A stretch of DNA of 40,156 bases from Pseudobacteriovorax antillogorgiicola (GTDB lineage: Bacteria > Bdellovibrionota_B > Oligoflexia > Oligoflexales > RGVZ01): NCBI GenBank assembly GCA_945865565.1, contig CAMBEK010000015.1, forward strand, positions 1 to 40,156. The letters are read 5' to 3'. The notes beneath the pieces are model-generated. The model worked only from the letters and a program-made list of their open reading frames with translations. It made no database searches and was not told where the DNA came from. Of the stretch, positions 17,569 through 25,782 are shown in pieces (position 1 is the stretch's first letter; each line of letters starts with the position of its first letter). The position numbers and the translations under genes were made by a program.

Positions 17569-18678
17569 TTGACCGATCAGCCAAAGCCCTTGAAAGTCTT
17601 GCACTTGGCGTCAGAAAAAACCTGGCGTGGCGGAGAAAACCAAATCAGGCTGCTCATGGAAGGCATGCGCGCCAAGGGCCACGAGCCGTTCTTGGCCGCA
17701 GACCCGGACAGTGAAATCCTGCTTCGTTTGGGGCAGAAATTTCCATCGATTGCGGTTCCCATGGGGCGCCTGGCTTGGATTGCCGCCGTGGTGAAGCTCG
17801 ACCGATTTTGTCGGCGCAACGGCATCACTACGATCGATGCTCATAGTTCCAAGGCCCATGACCTCGGCCTCGGCCTTGTGGCCCTTGACCGGCAACGCAA
17901 ACTGGTCGTCCATCGCCGCGTTGATTATCCCGTTGGCAAACCAAACGCCCCGTTCAAATACCGGTCGGCCATGGTCGCAAAATATGTGGCGATCTCGCGG
18001 GCCATTGCAAAGGTTTTAGAGTCCGCCGGCATCGCCCCAGAGCGCATTGTTACGGTGCGTAGCGCGGTGGAGGCCACGCCCCACGAAAACGTAAACCGTG
18101 AGGAAGCCCGCAAGGCCATGCGCAACCTTCTAGGGTTGAAACCGGGGGCGCTACTTTTCGGTAACACTGCAGCCCTGTCCGAGCAGAAGGGTTATGGTTA
18201 CTTGATGGAGGCATGCAGCCTGCTTCGTGATCAAGGAGTTGATTTTCATTGCGTCATCGCCGGTGACGGACCCCTGCGCGACCGCCTGGAAGCCCAGCGG
18301 ATCACCCTGCAACTGGATCACCACGTCAGCTTCCTTGGCTTCATCAAAGAAGTCCCCGAGTTTCTTGCTGCACTGGATGTTTTTGTCATGCCGTCGATCG
18401 ACGAAGGCCTGGGGACCGCAGCCCTTGACGCCTGTCACTCAGGATGCGCCATGATCGTATCGGATGTCGGGGGACTCCCGGAAATCATCACTCACGAACA
18501 GTCGGGACTCCTCGTCCCGCCCCGCAATCCTGCTGCACTCGCCGCTGCAATGGCGCGCATGGCAAGGGATCCGGCCCTGCGCGAGCGCCTTGCCCTGGCC
18601 GCGACAGCCCATGTCCGGAAAGAATTTTCCGTTGGAGCCATGGTGGATGGAAACTTGGCTGTGTACCAAGCGTTATAA
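17569..18678 (+). CDS. GT4-like glycosyltransferase
   Basis: A 369-residue GT-B glycosyltransferase, probably transferring a sugar from a nucleotide-sugar in envelope polysaccharide or LPS synthesis. The N-terminal domain opens LKVLHLASEKTWRGGENQIRLL, with the Gly-rich acceptor-side loop typical of group 1 transferases. The C-terminal domain has FGNTAALSEQKGYGYLMEA, HCVIAGDGPLRDRLE, and MPSIDEGLGTAALDACHSGC, the donor-binding region. The second acidic position of the usual EX7E is Asp here. A TTG start at 17569 is preferred because GGAG lies nine to ten bases upstream; the open frame continues to 17443 across the divergent lipoprotein start. It stands alone and is followed by the 18.7-19.2 kb hairpin island. 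The sugar and acceptor are unknown. Confidence 0.85.
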   Translation: MTDQPKPLKVLHLASEKTWRGGENQIRLLMEGMRAKGHEPFLAADPDSEILLRLGQKFPSIAVPMGRLAWIAAVVKLDRFCRRNGITTIDAHSSKAHDLGLGLVALDRQRKLVVHRRVDYPVGKPNAPFKYRSAMVAKYVAISRAIAKVLESAGIAPERIVTVRSAVEATPHENVNREEARKAMRNLLGLKPGALLFGNTAALSEQKGYGYLMEACSLLRDQGVDFHCVIAGDGPLRDRLEAQRITLQLDHHVSFLGFIKEVPEFLAALDVFVMPSIDEGLGTAALDACHSGCAMIVSDVGGLPEIITHEQSGLLVPPRNPAALAAAMARMARDPALRERLALAATAHVRKEFSVGAMVDGNLAVYQAL

Positions 18679-18766
18679 CGAGCGTGGTTATGGTTAGTTC
18701 AGCCCTACCGTCACCGAGTCCGTCATTCGTGAACTGATGCCGATACTTTTTTCTTTTTCAAACTGC

Positions 18767-18803
18767 CTATTTTTTTACCGTCGCTGTGACGGTGAAAAAA
18801 TAG
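18767..18803. terminator. Long A/T-armed hairpin after the glycosyltransferase
   Basis: CTATTTTTTTACCGTC pairs with GACGGTGAAAAAATAG around the loop GCTGT, 16 pairs with one G-T wobble. The T and A tracts form part of the stem and could serve as a U-tract in either direction, so it may terminate transcription both ways. The stop of the glycosyltransferase is 88 bases upstream. Confidence 0.7.
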
Positions 18804-18825
18804 ACAGGTGCAAAAAATTTTAAGA

Positions 18826-18877
18826 GAGGATCCTTCGCCTTCGGCTCAGGATGACGAATGAGACATCAGGATGACGG
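18826..18877. repeat. Dispersed repeat copy in intergenic island
   Basis: GAGGATCCTTCGCCTTCGG then CTCAGGATGACGAA, followed by CATCAGGATGACGG. It matches the elements at 1653-1743 and 30466-30591, here with an extra CTTCG hairpin (CGCCTTCGGC). Confidence 0.75.
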
Positions 18878-18991
18878 CGTGCGGCTGAGGCCATACGACT
18901 CGGATGATCCCATCGCATCAACACGACTTTCCGCGGAAAGTGTTTCCGAGCGCGTTCCCATCACTTTCGCGGCCGAAGGCGCGCAGATACC

Positions 18992-19153
18992 CCAGGGCGA
19001 ATGATCCATTGGGGCAGCCGGCCATGGGAGGCCCCGCAGAGCGGTCATGCGTTACGTCGAACTTGGTGTAAAAAAACCAAGAGCCCCTGACGCGTGACGC
19101 GACTGCGGGGGGCACCATGGGCGAGCGCCGGCCCAATGAAGCGTTCGCTCAGG
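18992..19153. repeat. Large composite inverted repeat
   Basis: Nested arms face each other: CCATTGGG-type bases near 19007-19013 with CCCAATG at 19132-19138; CCATGG with CCATGG; CCCCGCAG (19032-19039) with CTGCGGGG (19103-19110); TCATGCGTTACGTCG partly with TGACGCGTGACGCGA; and CTTGGT (19062-19067) with ACCAAG (19076-19081) at the tip. Outer bases such as GCGAA near 18997 also match GTTCGC near 19143. The whole could fold into one long interrupted stem. It may be a remnant mobile element, a structured RNA or a cruciform. Confidence 0.6.
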
Positions 19154-19165
19154 ATGACGAAAAAT

Positions 19166-19200
19166 AACGAGGCCCCGCTTCAAGAAGACGGGGCCCCGTT
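19166..19200 (-). terminator. Intrinsic terminator of ahcY
   Basis: On the minus strand AACGGGGCCCCG pairs with CGGGGCCTCGTT (one mismatch) around an 11-base loop, followed by TTATTTTT. It lies about 40 bases after the ahcY stop codon. Confidence 0.85.
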
Positions 19201-19241
19201 TGGAATAACTTGATCTCTAAAGAATCAATAAAGACCAGAAA

Positions 19242-20552
19242 CTAGTAACGATAATGCTCTGGCTTGTACGGACCTTCGGCCTTGATGCCGAGGTATTCCG
19301 ACTGCTCTTTCGACAGGGTGCTGAGTTTCACGCCAAGTTTGTCCAGGTGCAAGCGGGCCACCTTTTCATCCAAAAGCTTCGGCAAAACATGCACGCCGAG
19401 GGGATATTTTTCGCCCTCAGTCCACAACGCAATCTGCGCCAGAACCTGATTGGTAAACGACGTCGACATAACGAAACTTGGATGTCCCGTCGCGCAACCG
19501 AGGTTCACCAGGCGACCACGGGCCAAGACCACAATGGCACGGCCGTTTGGCAGAACGAACTTGTCCACCTGAGGCTTGATGTTGATTTCTTTGACGCCTG
19601 GGGCTTTTTCAAGCCATGCGATTTTGATTTCGCTGTCAAAGTGACCGATGTTGCACAAGATGGCCTCGTCCTTCATCTGGACGAAGTGTTTCTCGGTAAT
19701 AATATCCATGCACCCTGTTGCGGTAACAAAAATATCTGCAACCGGAGCCGCAAGTTCCATCGTGGTCACTTCGAAACCTTCCATTGCGGCCTGAAGGGCG
19801 CAAATCGGGTCAATTTCGGTGATCAAAACGCGTGCGCCGAGGCTTCGCATGCTGTGGGCAGAGCCTTTGCCCACATCGCCGTAACCAGCAACCACGACCA
19901 CTTTTCCAGCGATCATGACGTCCGTTGCCCGCTTGATTCCATCTGCAAGGGATTCGCGGCAACCGTACAAGTTGTCAAATTTTGCTTTGGTGACCGAGTC
20001 ATTGACGTTGATTGCAGGAATTTTCAGGGTTCCAGCCTCGAACATCTGAACCAGGCGGTGAACGCCTGTTGTTGTCTCTTCCGAGATGCCTTTGATGCCC
20101 TTCAACATCTCAGGGTAGTGGTCATGAACCAGCTTGGTTAAGTCGCCACCATCGTCGAGGATCATGTTGAGCGGCTTGTCGCCGAACATGACGGTCTGGC
20201 GAATGCACCATTCGTATTCTTCTTCGGTCTCGCCCTTCCAGGCGAAAACGGGAACGCCCACAGCAGCAATGGCGGCGGCAGCGTGGTCCTGGGTCGAGAA
20301 GATGTTGCAGCTGGACCAGCGAACTTCAGCGCCGAGTTCGATCAACGTCTCGATCAAAACAGCGGTTTGAATGGTCATGTGGAGGCAACCGGCAATCCGG
20401 GTCCCCTTGAGGATCTTCTTTGGGCCGAACTCAGCGCGCAGGGCCATCAGACCCGGCATTTCCTTTTCGGCGATCTCAATCTCCTTGCGACCCCAGTCGG
20501 CAAGGCTCATGTCTTTAACTTTGAAGTCGTTTTTACCGGATTTAGTCGCCAT
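19242..20552 (-). CDS. ahcY: Adenosylhomocysteinase (SAH hydrolase)
   Basis: A 436-residue NAD-dependent enzyme that splits S-adenosylhomocysteine into adenosine and homocysteine, recycling the by-product of methylation. Family motifs include [48 protein letters not shown], the NAD site [28 protein letters not shown], and the C-terminal [11 protein letters not shown]...PYKPEHYRY. The start MATKSGKND matches the family N-terminus and has GGGGA upstream. An in-frame ATG at 20600 with GAGGGG before it would add 16 residues ([16 protein letters not shown]) and cannot be excluded. It diverges from glyS. No SAH riboswitch was recognised in the leader. Confidence 0.97.
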   Translation of the reverse strand: MATKSGKNDFKVKDMSLADWGRKEIEIAEKEMPGLMALRAEFGPKKILKGTRIAGCLHMTIQTAVLIETLIELGAEVRWSSCNIFSTQDHAAAAIAAVGVPVFAWKGETEEEYEWCIRQTVMFGDKPLNMILDDGGDLTKLVHDHYPEMLKGIKGISEETTTGVHRLVQMFEAGTLKIPAINVNDSVTKAKFDNLYGCRESLADGIKRATDVMIAGKVVVVAGYGDVGKGSAHSMRSLGARVLITEIDPICALQAAMEGFEVTTMELAAPVADIFVTATGCMDIITEKHFVQMKDEAILCNIGHFDSEIKIAWLEKAPGVKEINIKPQVDKFVLPNGRAIVVLARGRLVNLGCATGHPSFVMSTSFTNQVLAQIALWTEGEKYPLGVHVLPKLLDEKVARLHLDKLGVKLSTLSKEQSEYLGIKAEGPYKPEHYRY

Positions 20553-20688
20553 TTGGTCCCCGCTGCCCTGGTTGTAACCGAAAAGTTCGTCCTTCAGCAT
20601 TGAAACACCCCTCTGGAGTTGTGGATCACACGCCTCTGGAATACCATGCGGAACGATTTGGTCAAACCTAAAACCAGCGGGACCACTG

Positions 20689-22206
20689 ATGGAATCTCTT
20701 GATTTGATGACGAAAATCGTTTCCCTGTGCAAACGCCGGGGTTTTATCTTCCAGAGCAGCGAAATCTACGGCGGGCTCAAGTCCTGCTATGATTACGGCC
20801 CTCTCGGGGTTGAACTGAAGCGCAACATCGCCGCAGAGTGGTGGCGCAGCATGGTTTACAAACGGGAAGACGTGGTCGGAATCGACGCCTCAATCATGAT
20901 GCACCCCAAGGTCTGGCAGACTTCGGGCCACCTGTCGGGGTTCTCGGACCCACTGGTCGACTGCCTCAATTGCAAAGAACGTTTTCGCGCCGACAAGGCT
21001 CCAAAAGTCGCTGCCGGGACCTCCGTCACCTTTAAAAAAGGTGGCAAGGCAAATGGCGATGCCCTCACGGGTGCCGTCCCTGCCCACGGTTACGTTTGTC
21101 CTGTCTGCGGATCACCGCAACTCAGCGACGAGCGCCAGTTCAACCTGATGTTCCGGACCAACATGGGACCGGTTGACCCCCTCAGTGAATTTGTTCGCGA
21201 TGCCCATGGCAAGGACATGACCCGGGAAGAATTCCGCACGAAACTGGACGAGGCCGTCCGCAGCACCGCCGTTTACTTGAGGCCAGAAACAGCCCAGGCC
21301 ATGTTTGTGCAGTTCTTGAACGTCCAGCAAAGCCAATCCATGAAAATCCCGTTTGGCATTGCCCAAACCGGCAAGTCCTTCCGCAACGAGATCGTGACCG
21401 AGCACTTTATTTTCAGGTCTTGCGAATTCGAACAGATGGAAATGGAATTCTTCATCGAGCCGGGAACACAAAATGAATGGCTGAAGTACTGGTGCGATGA
21501 ACGCATGAACTGGTACGCAAATTTTGCCAATAAAAAAGAAGATTTCATGCTGCGTCGCCATGACAGCGACGAATTGGCCCACTATTCCGACGATTGCTAT
21601 GACATTGAATACCGTTATCCGTGGGGTTGGGGCGAACTCGAAGGCGTCGCCTCGCGCACGGATTATGACTTGTCACGCCACGCCGAAGCCTCGGGCGTGA
21701 AACTAAGTTACTTTGATCAACAAAAAGTCGATCCAGCGACTGGTAAACCGGGCTGGAGGTATACGCCATATGTGATCGAACCAGCCGCTGGTTTGACCAG
21801 AACCGTGCTCTGTTTTCTTCTGGACGCTTACTCTGAAGAAAAAGGAGTCGATCACGAAGGGAAAGAAAAAACCCGCGTCGTGTTGAAGCTGCATCCGCGT
21901 CTGGCTCCAGTGAAAGCCGCCGTCTTGCCTCTCGTCAAAAAAGACGGACAACCCGAAAAAGCACGGGCAATCGTCGCAGAACTTCGCCGCCACGGCCTCA
22001 ACGTCAGCTATGACGAACAGCAATCAATCGGCAAGCGCTACGCCAAACACGATGAGATCGGAACGCCGTTTTGCATCACGATCGACCCCGAGACGATCAC
22101 GTCCGACACGGTAACAATCAGAGACCGTGACTCTGCGACACAAGTGCGCGTCCCGACGGCGAAAGCCATTGAAATCGTGCGCGAACGCCTTGAATCCCTG
22201 GCTTGA
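20689..22206 (+). CDS. glyS: Glycyl-tRNA synthetase, alpha2 (single-chain) type
   Basis: A 505-residue class II enzyme that charges tRNA-Gly as a homodimer, of the kind found in archaea, eukaryotes and many bacteria, rather than the two-subunit GlyQ/GlyS. Diagnostic segments are [48 protein letters not shown], a CxxC pair (DCLNCKERF) with YVCPVCGSP that would bind zinc, [23 protein letters not shown] (motif 2), and [14 protein letters not shown] (motif 3). The anticodon-binding domain begins near [11 protein letters not shown]. The gene is followed after 16 bases by the phosphofructokinase gene, so the two are probably co-transcribed. It would be written glyQS in some schemes. Confidence 0.96.
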   Translation: MESLDLMTKIVSLCKRRGFIFQSSEIYGGLKSCYDYGPLGVELKRNIAAEWWRSMVYKREDVVGIDASIMMHPKVWQTSGHLSGFSDPLVDCLNCKERFRADKAPKVAAGTSVTFKKGGKANGDALTGAVPAHGYVCPVCGSPQLSDERQFNLMFRTNMGPVDPLSEFVRDAHGKDMTREEFRTKLDEAVRSTAVYLRPETAQAMFVQFLNVQQSQSMKIPFGIAQTGKSFRNEIVTEHFIFRSCEFEQMEMEFFIEPGTQNEWLKYWCDERMNWYANFANKKEDFMLRRHDSDELAHYSDDCYDIEYRYPWGWGELEGVASRTDYDLSRHAEASGVKLSYFDQQKVDPATGKPGWRYTPYVIEPAAGLTRTVLCFLLDAYSEEKGVDHEGKEKTRVVLKLHPRLAPVKAAVLPLVKKDGQPEKARAIVAELRRHGLNVSYDEQQSIGKRYAKHDEIGTPFCITIDPETITSDTVTIRDRDSATQVRVPTAKAIEIVRERLESLA

Positions 22207-22222
22207 TGGAGGCCGTCACACC

Positions 22223-23863
22223 ATGTCTGAATTCCTGATCGCACGGCGGCAATACGAACCAAGGGGACCTTTGTCCTTAATGGAACTTGATGCCAGTGCC
22301 GTAACCAGCGTGACGGGGGTCGCGGATACAGAATCAGGCATCGCCGAATTATTTCCGAAAACGGCGCGGCAAGGTCTGCTCAAAATTGCAGCCGGTGGCA
22401 CAAACGATTTGACCAGGACAACACCGCTTCGTGTCGGCGCCGTGTTTTCTGGAGGTCAAGCCCCCGGTGGACACAATGTTGTGGGTGGACTTTTTGAAGG
22501 GATCCGAAAACTCCATCCAGATTCAACCCTGATTGGATTTACTGGTGGGCCTTCAGGAATCCTGAAAAACCTGGCGCTGCCTGTCACCCAAGAATTGATG
22601 GATGCCTACCGCAACACTGGCGGATTTGACCTCTTTGGAACGGGACGAAGGAAACTCGAGAGCAAAGAGGACTTTGCAACCTGCGCCAGAATTTTTGCCC
22701 AACATGATCTCGATGCTTTTGTCGTCGTCGGCGGCGATGATTCGAACACAAATGCCGCCTTCCTTGCAGAATATCTGCTGGACACCGGTTCAAAAACCAG
22801 GATTGTCGGCGTCCCCAAAACCATAGATAGCGACCTGCGCGGTCCATTCACCGAAACTTCATTTGGCTTCGACACGGCCGTTCGCGTCTATGCAGAACTG
22901 ATCGCCAATATCGCGAAAGATGCACTAAGCGGAAAAAAATACTACCACTTCATCCGGTTGATGGGCCGCAGTGCCAGTCACATCACCCTGGAAGCCGCCT
23001 TGCAAACCCGTCCCAATATTGCCCTGATTTCAGAGGAAATGGCACGCGATGGAAAGACCATGCGGCAGATCGTGGAAGGTTTGGCGCAAGTTGTTGTGGA
23101 ACGCGCAGCCGCGGGGAAAAACTACGGCGTAATCCTGGTGCCAGAAGGGTTGATTGAGTTTATTCCCGAAATGAGTTCTCTCATCGCTGACTTGAACGAA
23201 GTCATCGCAGGCCACAAGGATTACATTGAATCCCTCCGGGGCTTCACCGCGCAGATTGAATACCTTGCGGGCCGCTTGCCACGGGAATCGGCCGCAACCA
23301 TGGCAGGCCTACCCATCGACATCCAACGCCAGCTGATCATGGACCGCGATTCACACGGCAACGTGGCCCTGTCGCGGATCGAAACAGAAAAACTGCTCCT
23401 GGAATTGTTGGCCAGCCATCTTGGTGAGATGAAATCCGAAGGGCATTATCACGGCAAGTTTTCCTCGCAGACCCATTTTCTTGGTTACGAGGGACGCTGT
23501 GCTGCCCCAACCAACTTTGACGCGAACTATGCTTGGAGTTTGGGCCTCACTGCAGCAGCTTTGGCGGCCAGCGGCCAGACTGGCTACCTCGCGGCAGTAC
23601 ACGGATTGACGACGCCACCAGATCAATGGCAGGCCTGGGGTGTCCCACTCGTATCCATGCTGACCATGGAGCGCCGCAAGGGCAAAGACAAAGCGGTCAT
23701 TCGCAAGACGCTGGTAGACTTGAATGGACCGGCCTTTCGCTGTTTCGAAGATGCCAGAAGCGCCTGGGCCGCGGGTGACGATTATCGTTTCGCTGGTCCG
23801 ATCCAGTACTTTGGTCCGGCTGATCTGGTGGACCGCGTTCCCGTTAGCCTCACGGTGCAGTAG
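22223..23863 (+). CDS. pfp: Pyrophosphate-dependent 6-phosphofructokinase, long form
   Basis: A 546-residue enzyme that interconverts fructose 6-phosphate and fructose 1,6-bisphosphate using pyrophosphate, allowing reversible glycolytic flow. The start MSEFLIARRQYEPRG has GGAGG about ten bases upstream; the open frame before it overlaps glyS. Motifs are GGQAPGGHNVV (phosphate loop), GFTGGPSG, VVVGGDDSNTNAA near residue 170 (the second Asp of GGDD marks PPi rather than ATP use), GVPKTIDSDL (catalytic Asp), ETSFGFDTA, and LMGRSASHITLEAA. Length and wording fit the long plant-beta/bacterial group II PFK family. It lies directly downstream of glyS. Confidence 0.94.
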   Translation: MSEFLIARRQYEPRGPLSLMELDASAVTSVTGVADTESGIAELFPKTARQGLLKIAAGGTNDLTRTTPLRVGAVFSGGQAPGGHNVVGGLFEGIRKLHPDSTLIGFTGGPSGILKNLALPVTQELMDAYRNTGGFDLFGTGRRKLESKEDFATCARIFAQHDLDAFVVVGGDDSNTNAAFLAEYLLDTGSKTRIVGVPKTIDSDLRGPFTETSFGFDTAVRVYAELIANIAKDALSGKKYYHFIRLMGRSASHITLEAALQTRPNIALISEEMARDGKTMRQIVEGLAQVVVERAAAGKNYGVILVPEGLIEFIPEMSSLIADLNEVIAGHKDYIESLRGFTAQIEYLAGRLPRESAATMAGLPIDIQRQLIMDRDSHGNVALSRIETEKLLLELLASHLGEMKSEGHYHGKFSSQTHFLGYEGRCAAPTNFDANYAWSLGLTAAALAASGQTGYLAAVHGLTTPPDQWQAWGVPLVSMLTMERRKGKDKAVIRKTLVDLNGPAFRCFEDARSAWAAGDDYRFAGPIQYFGPADLVDRVPVSLTVQ

Positions 23864-23887
23864 AATAGAAACCAAAGGAAACGTTTG

Positions 23888-24400
23888 ATGCAAAACAGTA
23901 GAAGATCCAGTGGCGGCAAGGACCGCCCCAACCGAGGCGGCGGACCTGGCAGAGCTCAGCCGAATCGCGGCGGCAGCACTGCCGGAGGAAGCAACGGAGG
24001 TCAAGGCAATCGTCGTGACCGCCCTGGCCAGAATCGCCCATCAGGAAAAGGCAAGGCATCGCCGGCTGTTCCTGCACCATCTCAACCCAGATCAACCTTG
24101 ATCGATGCCCCAATTAAATTCGTGCCGGACAAACTCCAGCATTCTCAGCCGGAGCTGGCCAAAGTCGCAAAGCGCAGATATGGGATCGTATTTTTCGACA
24201 CCCTCGCCGCCGCAAAAAATGACTTGCAGCGCCTTCTGGAAATGGCACGCGGTTACGACCAGTTGAATATTGTAATCCGGGCGGAAGCCTCCATGGATGA
24301 TCCAGAACTGGCGGCCATTGGTAAAGTGTTTGCCGGGGCGGCCTGGGCTTTAATTCACGATCGTCGCGTTACAGATGGGTGGTACAATGAAACTCACTAA
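23888..24400 (+). CDS. Basic RG-rich protein of unknown function
   Basis: A 170-residue protein in two parts. Residues 1-70 are disordered, rich in Arg, Gly, Asn and Ser, with RGGG, NRGG and GGQGNRRDR phrases resembling RGG-box RNA-binding tails. Residues about 75-170 look folded (KRRYGIVFFDTLAAAKNDL, GYDQLNIVIRAEASMDDPEL, GKVFAGAAWALIHDRRV). There is no signal peptide. A, AAGGAAAC sequence precedes the ATG; a TTG codon sits just before it. The 3' end overlaps the next gene's start by 14 bases, implying translational coupling. It may bind nucleic acid, but this rests only on composition. No family was recognised. Confidence 0.7.
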   Translation: MQNSRRSSGGKDRPNRGGGPGRAQPNRGGSTAGGSNGGQGNRRDRPGQNRPSGKGKASPAVPAPSQPRSTLIDAPIKFVPDKLQHSQPELAKVAKRRYGIVFFDTLAAAKNDLQRLLEMARGYDQLNIVIRAEASMDDPELAAIGKVFAGAAWALIHDRRVTDGWYNETH

Positions 24401-25037
24401 ATTATTTGTCCTCGTAACTTTCTTCGCTGCGTTGACTGCGACATCTGCACTTGCAGAAACCACCAGCGATTCACTGGATGGCAAAAAATCAGGCACCAGT
24501 TCCAGCGACAGGGCCGGAAAAAAACCTGCACAGAAAAAAGCAGCAGGCCCCAAACTGCGAGTCGACGGCATCGGGGTGCTGGCCATGGGGATGAAAGATG
24601 CTCCATCCCCAGGTGTTTTTGGCTTCGGTGGCGCGGTTGCCTACCGCTTGCGGCGCAACATTGAAGTAGAGGGTTCGCTCATCTCGTTCGGATATATCCT
24701 CGATTATGCCGACGCAAACACGACCGTCGAAATTTCCGACATGGCCATCAACGCGGATGGAATTTACCGCATGCCCTTGTCGTCCACTTTTGCGGTGCGG
24801 GGGCGTGGCGGCGCAGGCATGAATATCGTTTCCGTGAAGGCCGCCGGAGACTTTGCCGATGAGTTTACCTCTCCCTCAAAAAATTTATTCGCATTAAATC
24901 TTGGCGGCGGCGTTGAGATGAATTTCGGAAAATTCTTCATTGCCGCGGAAATTCGCAAACCAATCCTGCTGACGAGCATTGAGGCCATGGGAAACATTTC
25001 CATCCTCTTGTGTGGCGAAGCCGGCATGCGTTTCTGA
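24387..25037 (+). CDS. Exported beta-barrel-like protein, paralogue 1
   Basis: A 216-residue predicted outer-membrane or periplasmic beta protein. A signal peptide (MKLTKLFVLVTFFAAL...ALA) is followed by a Lys/Ser linker with KKPAQKKAAGPK, then alternating strands: GFGGAVAYRLRRNIEVEGSL, GRGGAGMNIVSV, LGGGVEMNFG, ending in GEAGMRF. The C-terminal Phe is typical of barrels inserted by BamA. The start at 24387 follows GGGTGG; an ATG four codons earlier is less likely. It overlaps the RG-rich gene and precedes a paralogue by 14 bases. Both paralogues share the phrase AE-RKP followed by a final strand. The function is unknown. Confidence 0.78.
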   Translation: MKLTKLFVLVTFFAALTATSALAETTSDSLDGKKSGTSSSDRAGKKPAQKKAAGPKLRVDGIGVLAMGMKDAPSPGVFGFGGAVAYRLRRNIEVEGSLISFGYILDYADANTTVEISDMAINADGIYRMPLSSTFAVRGRGGAGMNIVSVKAAGDFADEFTSPSKNLFALNLGGGVEMNFGKFFIAAEIRKPILLTSIEAMGNISILLCGEAGMRF

Positions 25038-25051
25038 CCTGAGGAGTCATC

Positions 25052-25759
25052 ATGCTTCAAAAATTGACCAAATGGTTGTGCGTGGGCGGCATCTTGCCAG
25101 GAATTCTCTTGGCCGGATTTTTAGGCACCAATGCCATCGCGGCGCCGAAGCCAAATTCCAAGGCAAAGGCAAAAAAACAAAAGGTATCTGAACCCATTTT
25201 TCCTTCCTCCCGGAACGAACCTGCTCCGGACTTGGCCACTAAACCACCGGACTCCAAAGATGTTCAAAAGGCACAAAAACAAGGCTATGCCCGCGGCCTA
25301 TTTGGATTTGTCTCGGGCCTTGGACACGTCAGTTCTGCGGTGTTTGTTTTTGGCGGCGATTACGTCCGCAGCTTTCGTCCAAACCTGGATCTCACTGCCG
25401 GCCTGCTCCGCTGGAACAACGTCTACAGCGATTCAACCTATAGCATTGATTTCGCAATGACCTCGATCGACGGCGGGGCGGAATACAGGTTTCCCATCGT
25501 CGATAAAGTCGACTTCAAGGGCACCGGACGACTCGGCCTCGGCATTGCGTCTGCTGCGGTCAGGGATGTCGTGATTGGCTTGCCTACCAGCGAAAACACG
25601 ACAGTCACCGCCCTTTCGGCGACCTTGGGTGGATCCATCATTTACACGACGGGACGAATGCAGCTCGGTGCAGAACTGAGAAAACCAATGTTCTTTTCCA
25701 CGTTGCAAGACGGAGGCACCTTTGTCTACCTGATGGCGACGGGCACTTACGCCCTGTAA
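25052..25759 (+). CDS. Exported beta-barrel-like protein, paralogue 2
   Basis: A 235-residue relative of the preceding protein. The signal peptide has hydrophobic GGILPGILLAGFLG and ends near AIAA. A Lys-rich, Pro-rich linker follows, then barrel-like strands (SSAVFVFGGDYVRSFRPNLDLTAGLLRW, YSIDFAMTSIDGGAEYRF, LGAELRKPMFF). The last strand reads FVYLMATGTYAL. GAGGAG lies about seven bases before the ATG. The three genes from 23888 to 25759 form a tight operon-like block, perhaps continuing from glyS and the phosphofructokinase gene. It is convergent with lysS; no strong terminator was seen in the 23-base gap. The role is unknown. Confidence 0.78.
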   Translation: MLQKLTKWLCVGGILPGILLAGFLGTNAIAAPKPNSKAKAKKQKVSEPIFPSSRNEPAPDLATKPPDSKDVQKAQKQGYARGLFGFVSGLGHVSSAVFVFGGDYVRSFRPNLDLTAGLLRWNNVYSDSTYSIDFAMTSIDGGAEYRFPIVDKVDFKGTGRLGLGIASAAVRDVVIGLPTSENTTVTALSATLGGSIIYTTGRMQLGAELRKPMFFSTLQDGGTFVYLMATGTYAL

Positions 25760-25782
25760 TCAGGTCATCAGGACCCTTAAAT

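Larger units (their letters stand above)
18679..19241. other. Gene-free island with hairpins and repeats
   Basis: This 563-base spacer separates two converging genes. No coding frame is convincing. It holds, in order, a 16-pair hairpin (18767-18803), a copy of the GGATCCTTCGC/CAGGATGACG repeat (18826-18877), a palindromic CTTTCCGCGGAAAG near 18929-18942, a large composite inverted repeat (18992-19153) whose right flank contains another CAGGATGACG, and the ahcY terminator (19166-19200). Confidence 0.7.

Noticed and set aside
19254-20141. Plus-strand frame of 295 codons antisense to ahcY
   Set aside because: The opposite strand encodes a fully conserved SAH hydrolase; the antisense translation has no recognisable features.
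20553-20688. Possible SAH riboswitch before ahcY
   Set aside because: The region was read for the conserved purine-rich core and pseudoknot arms; none could be assigned.
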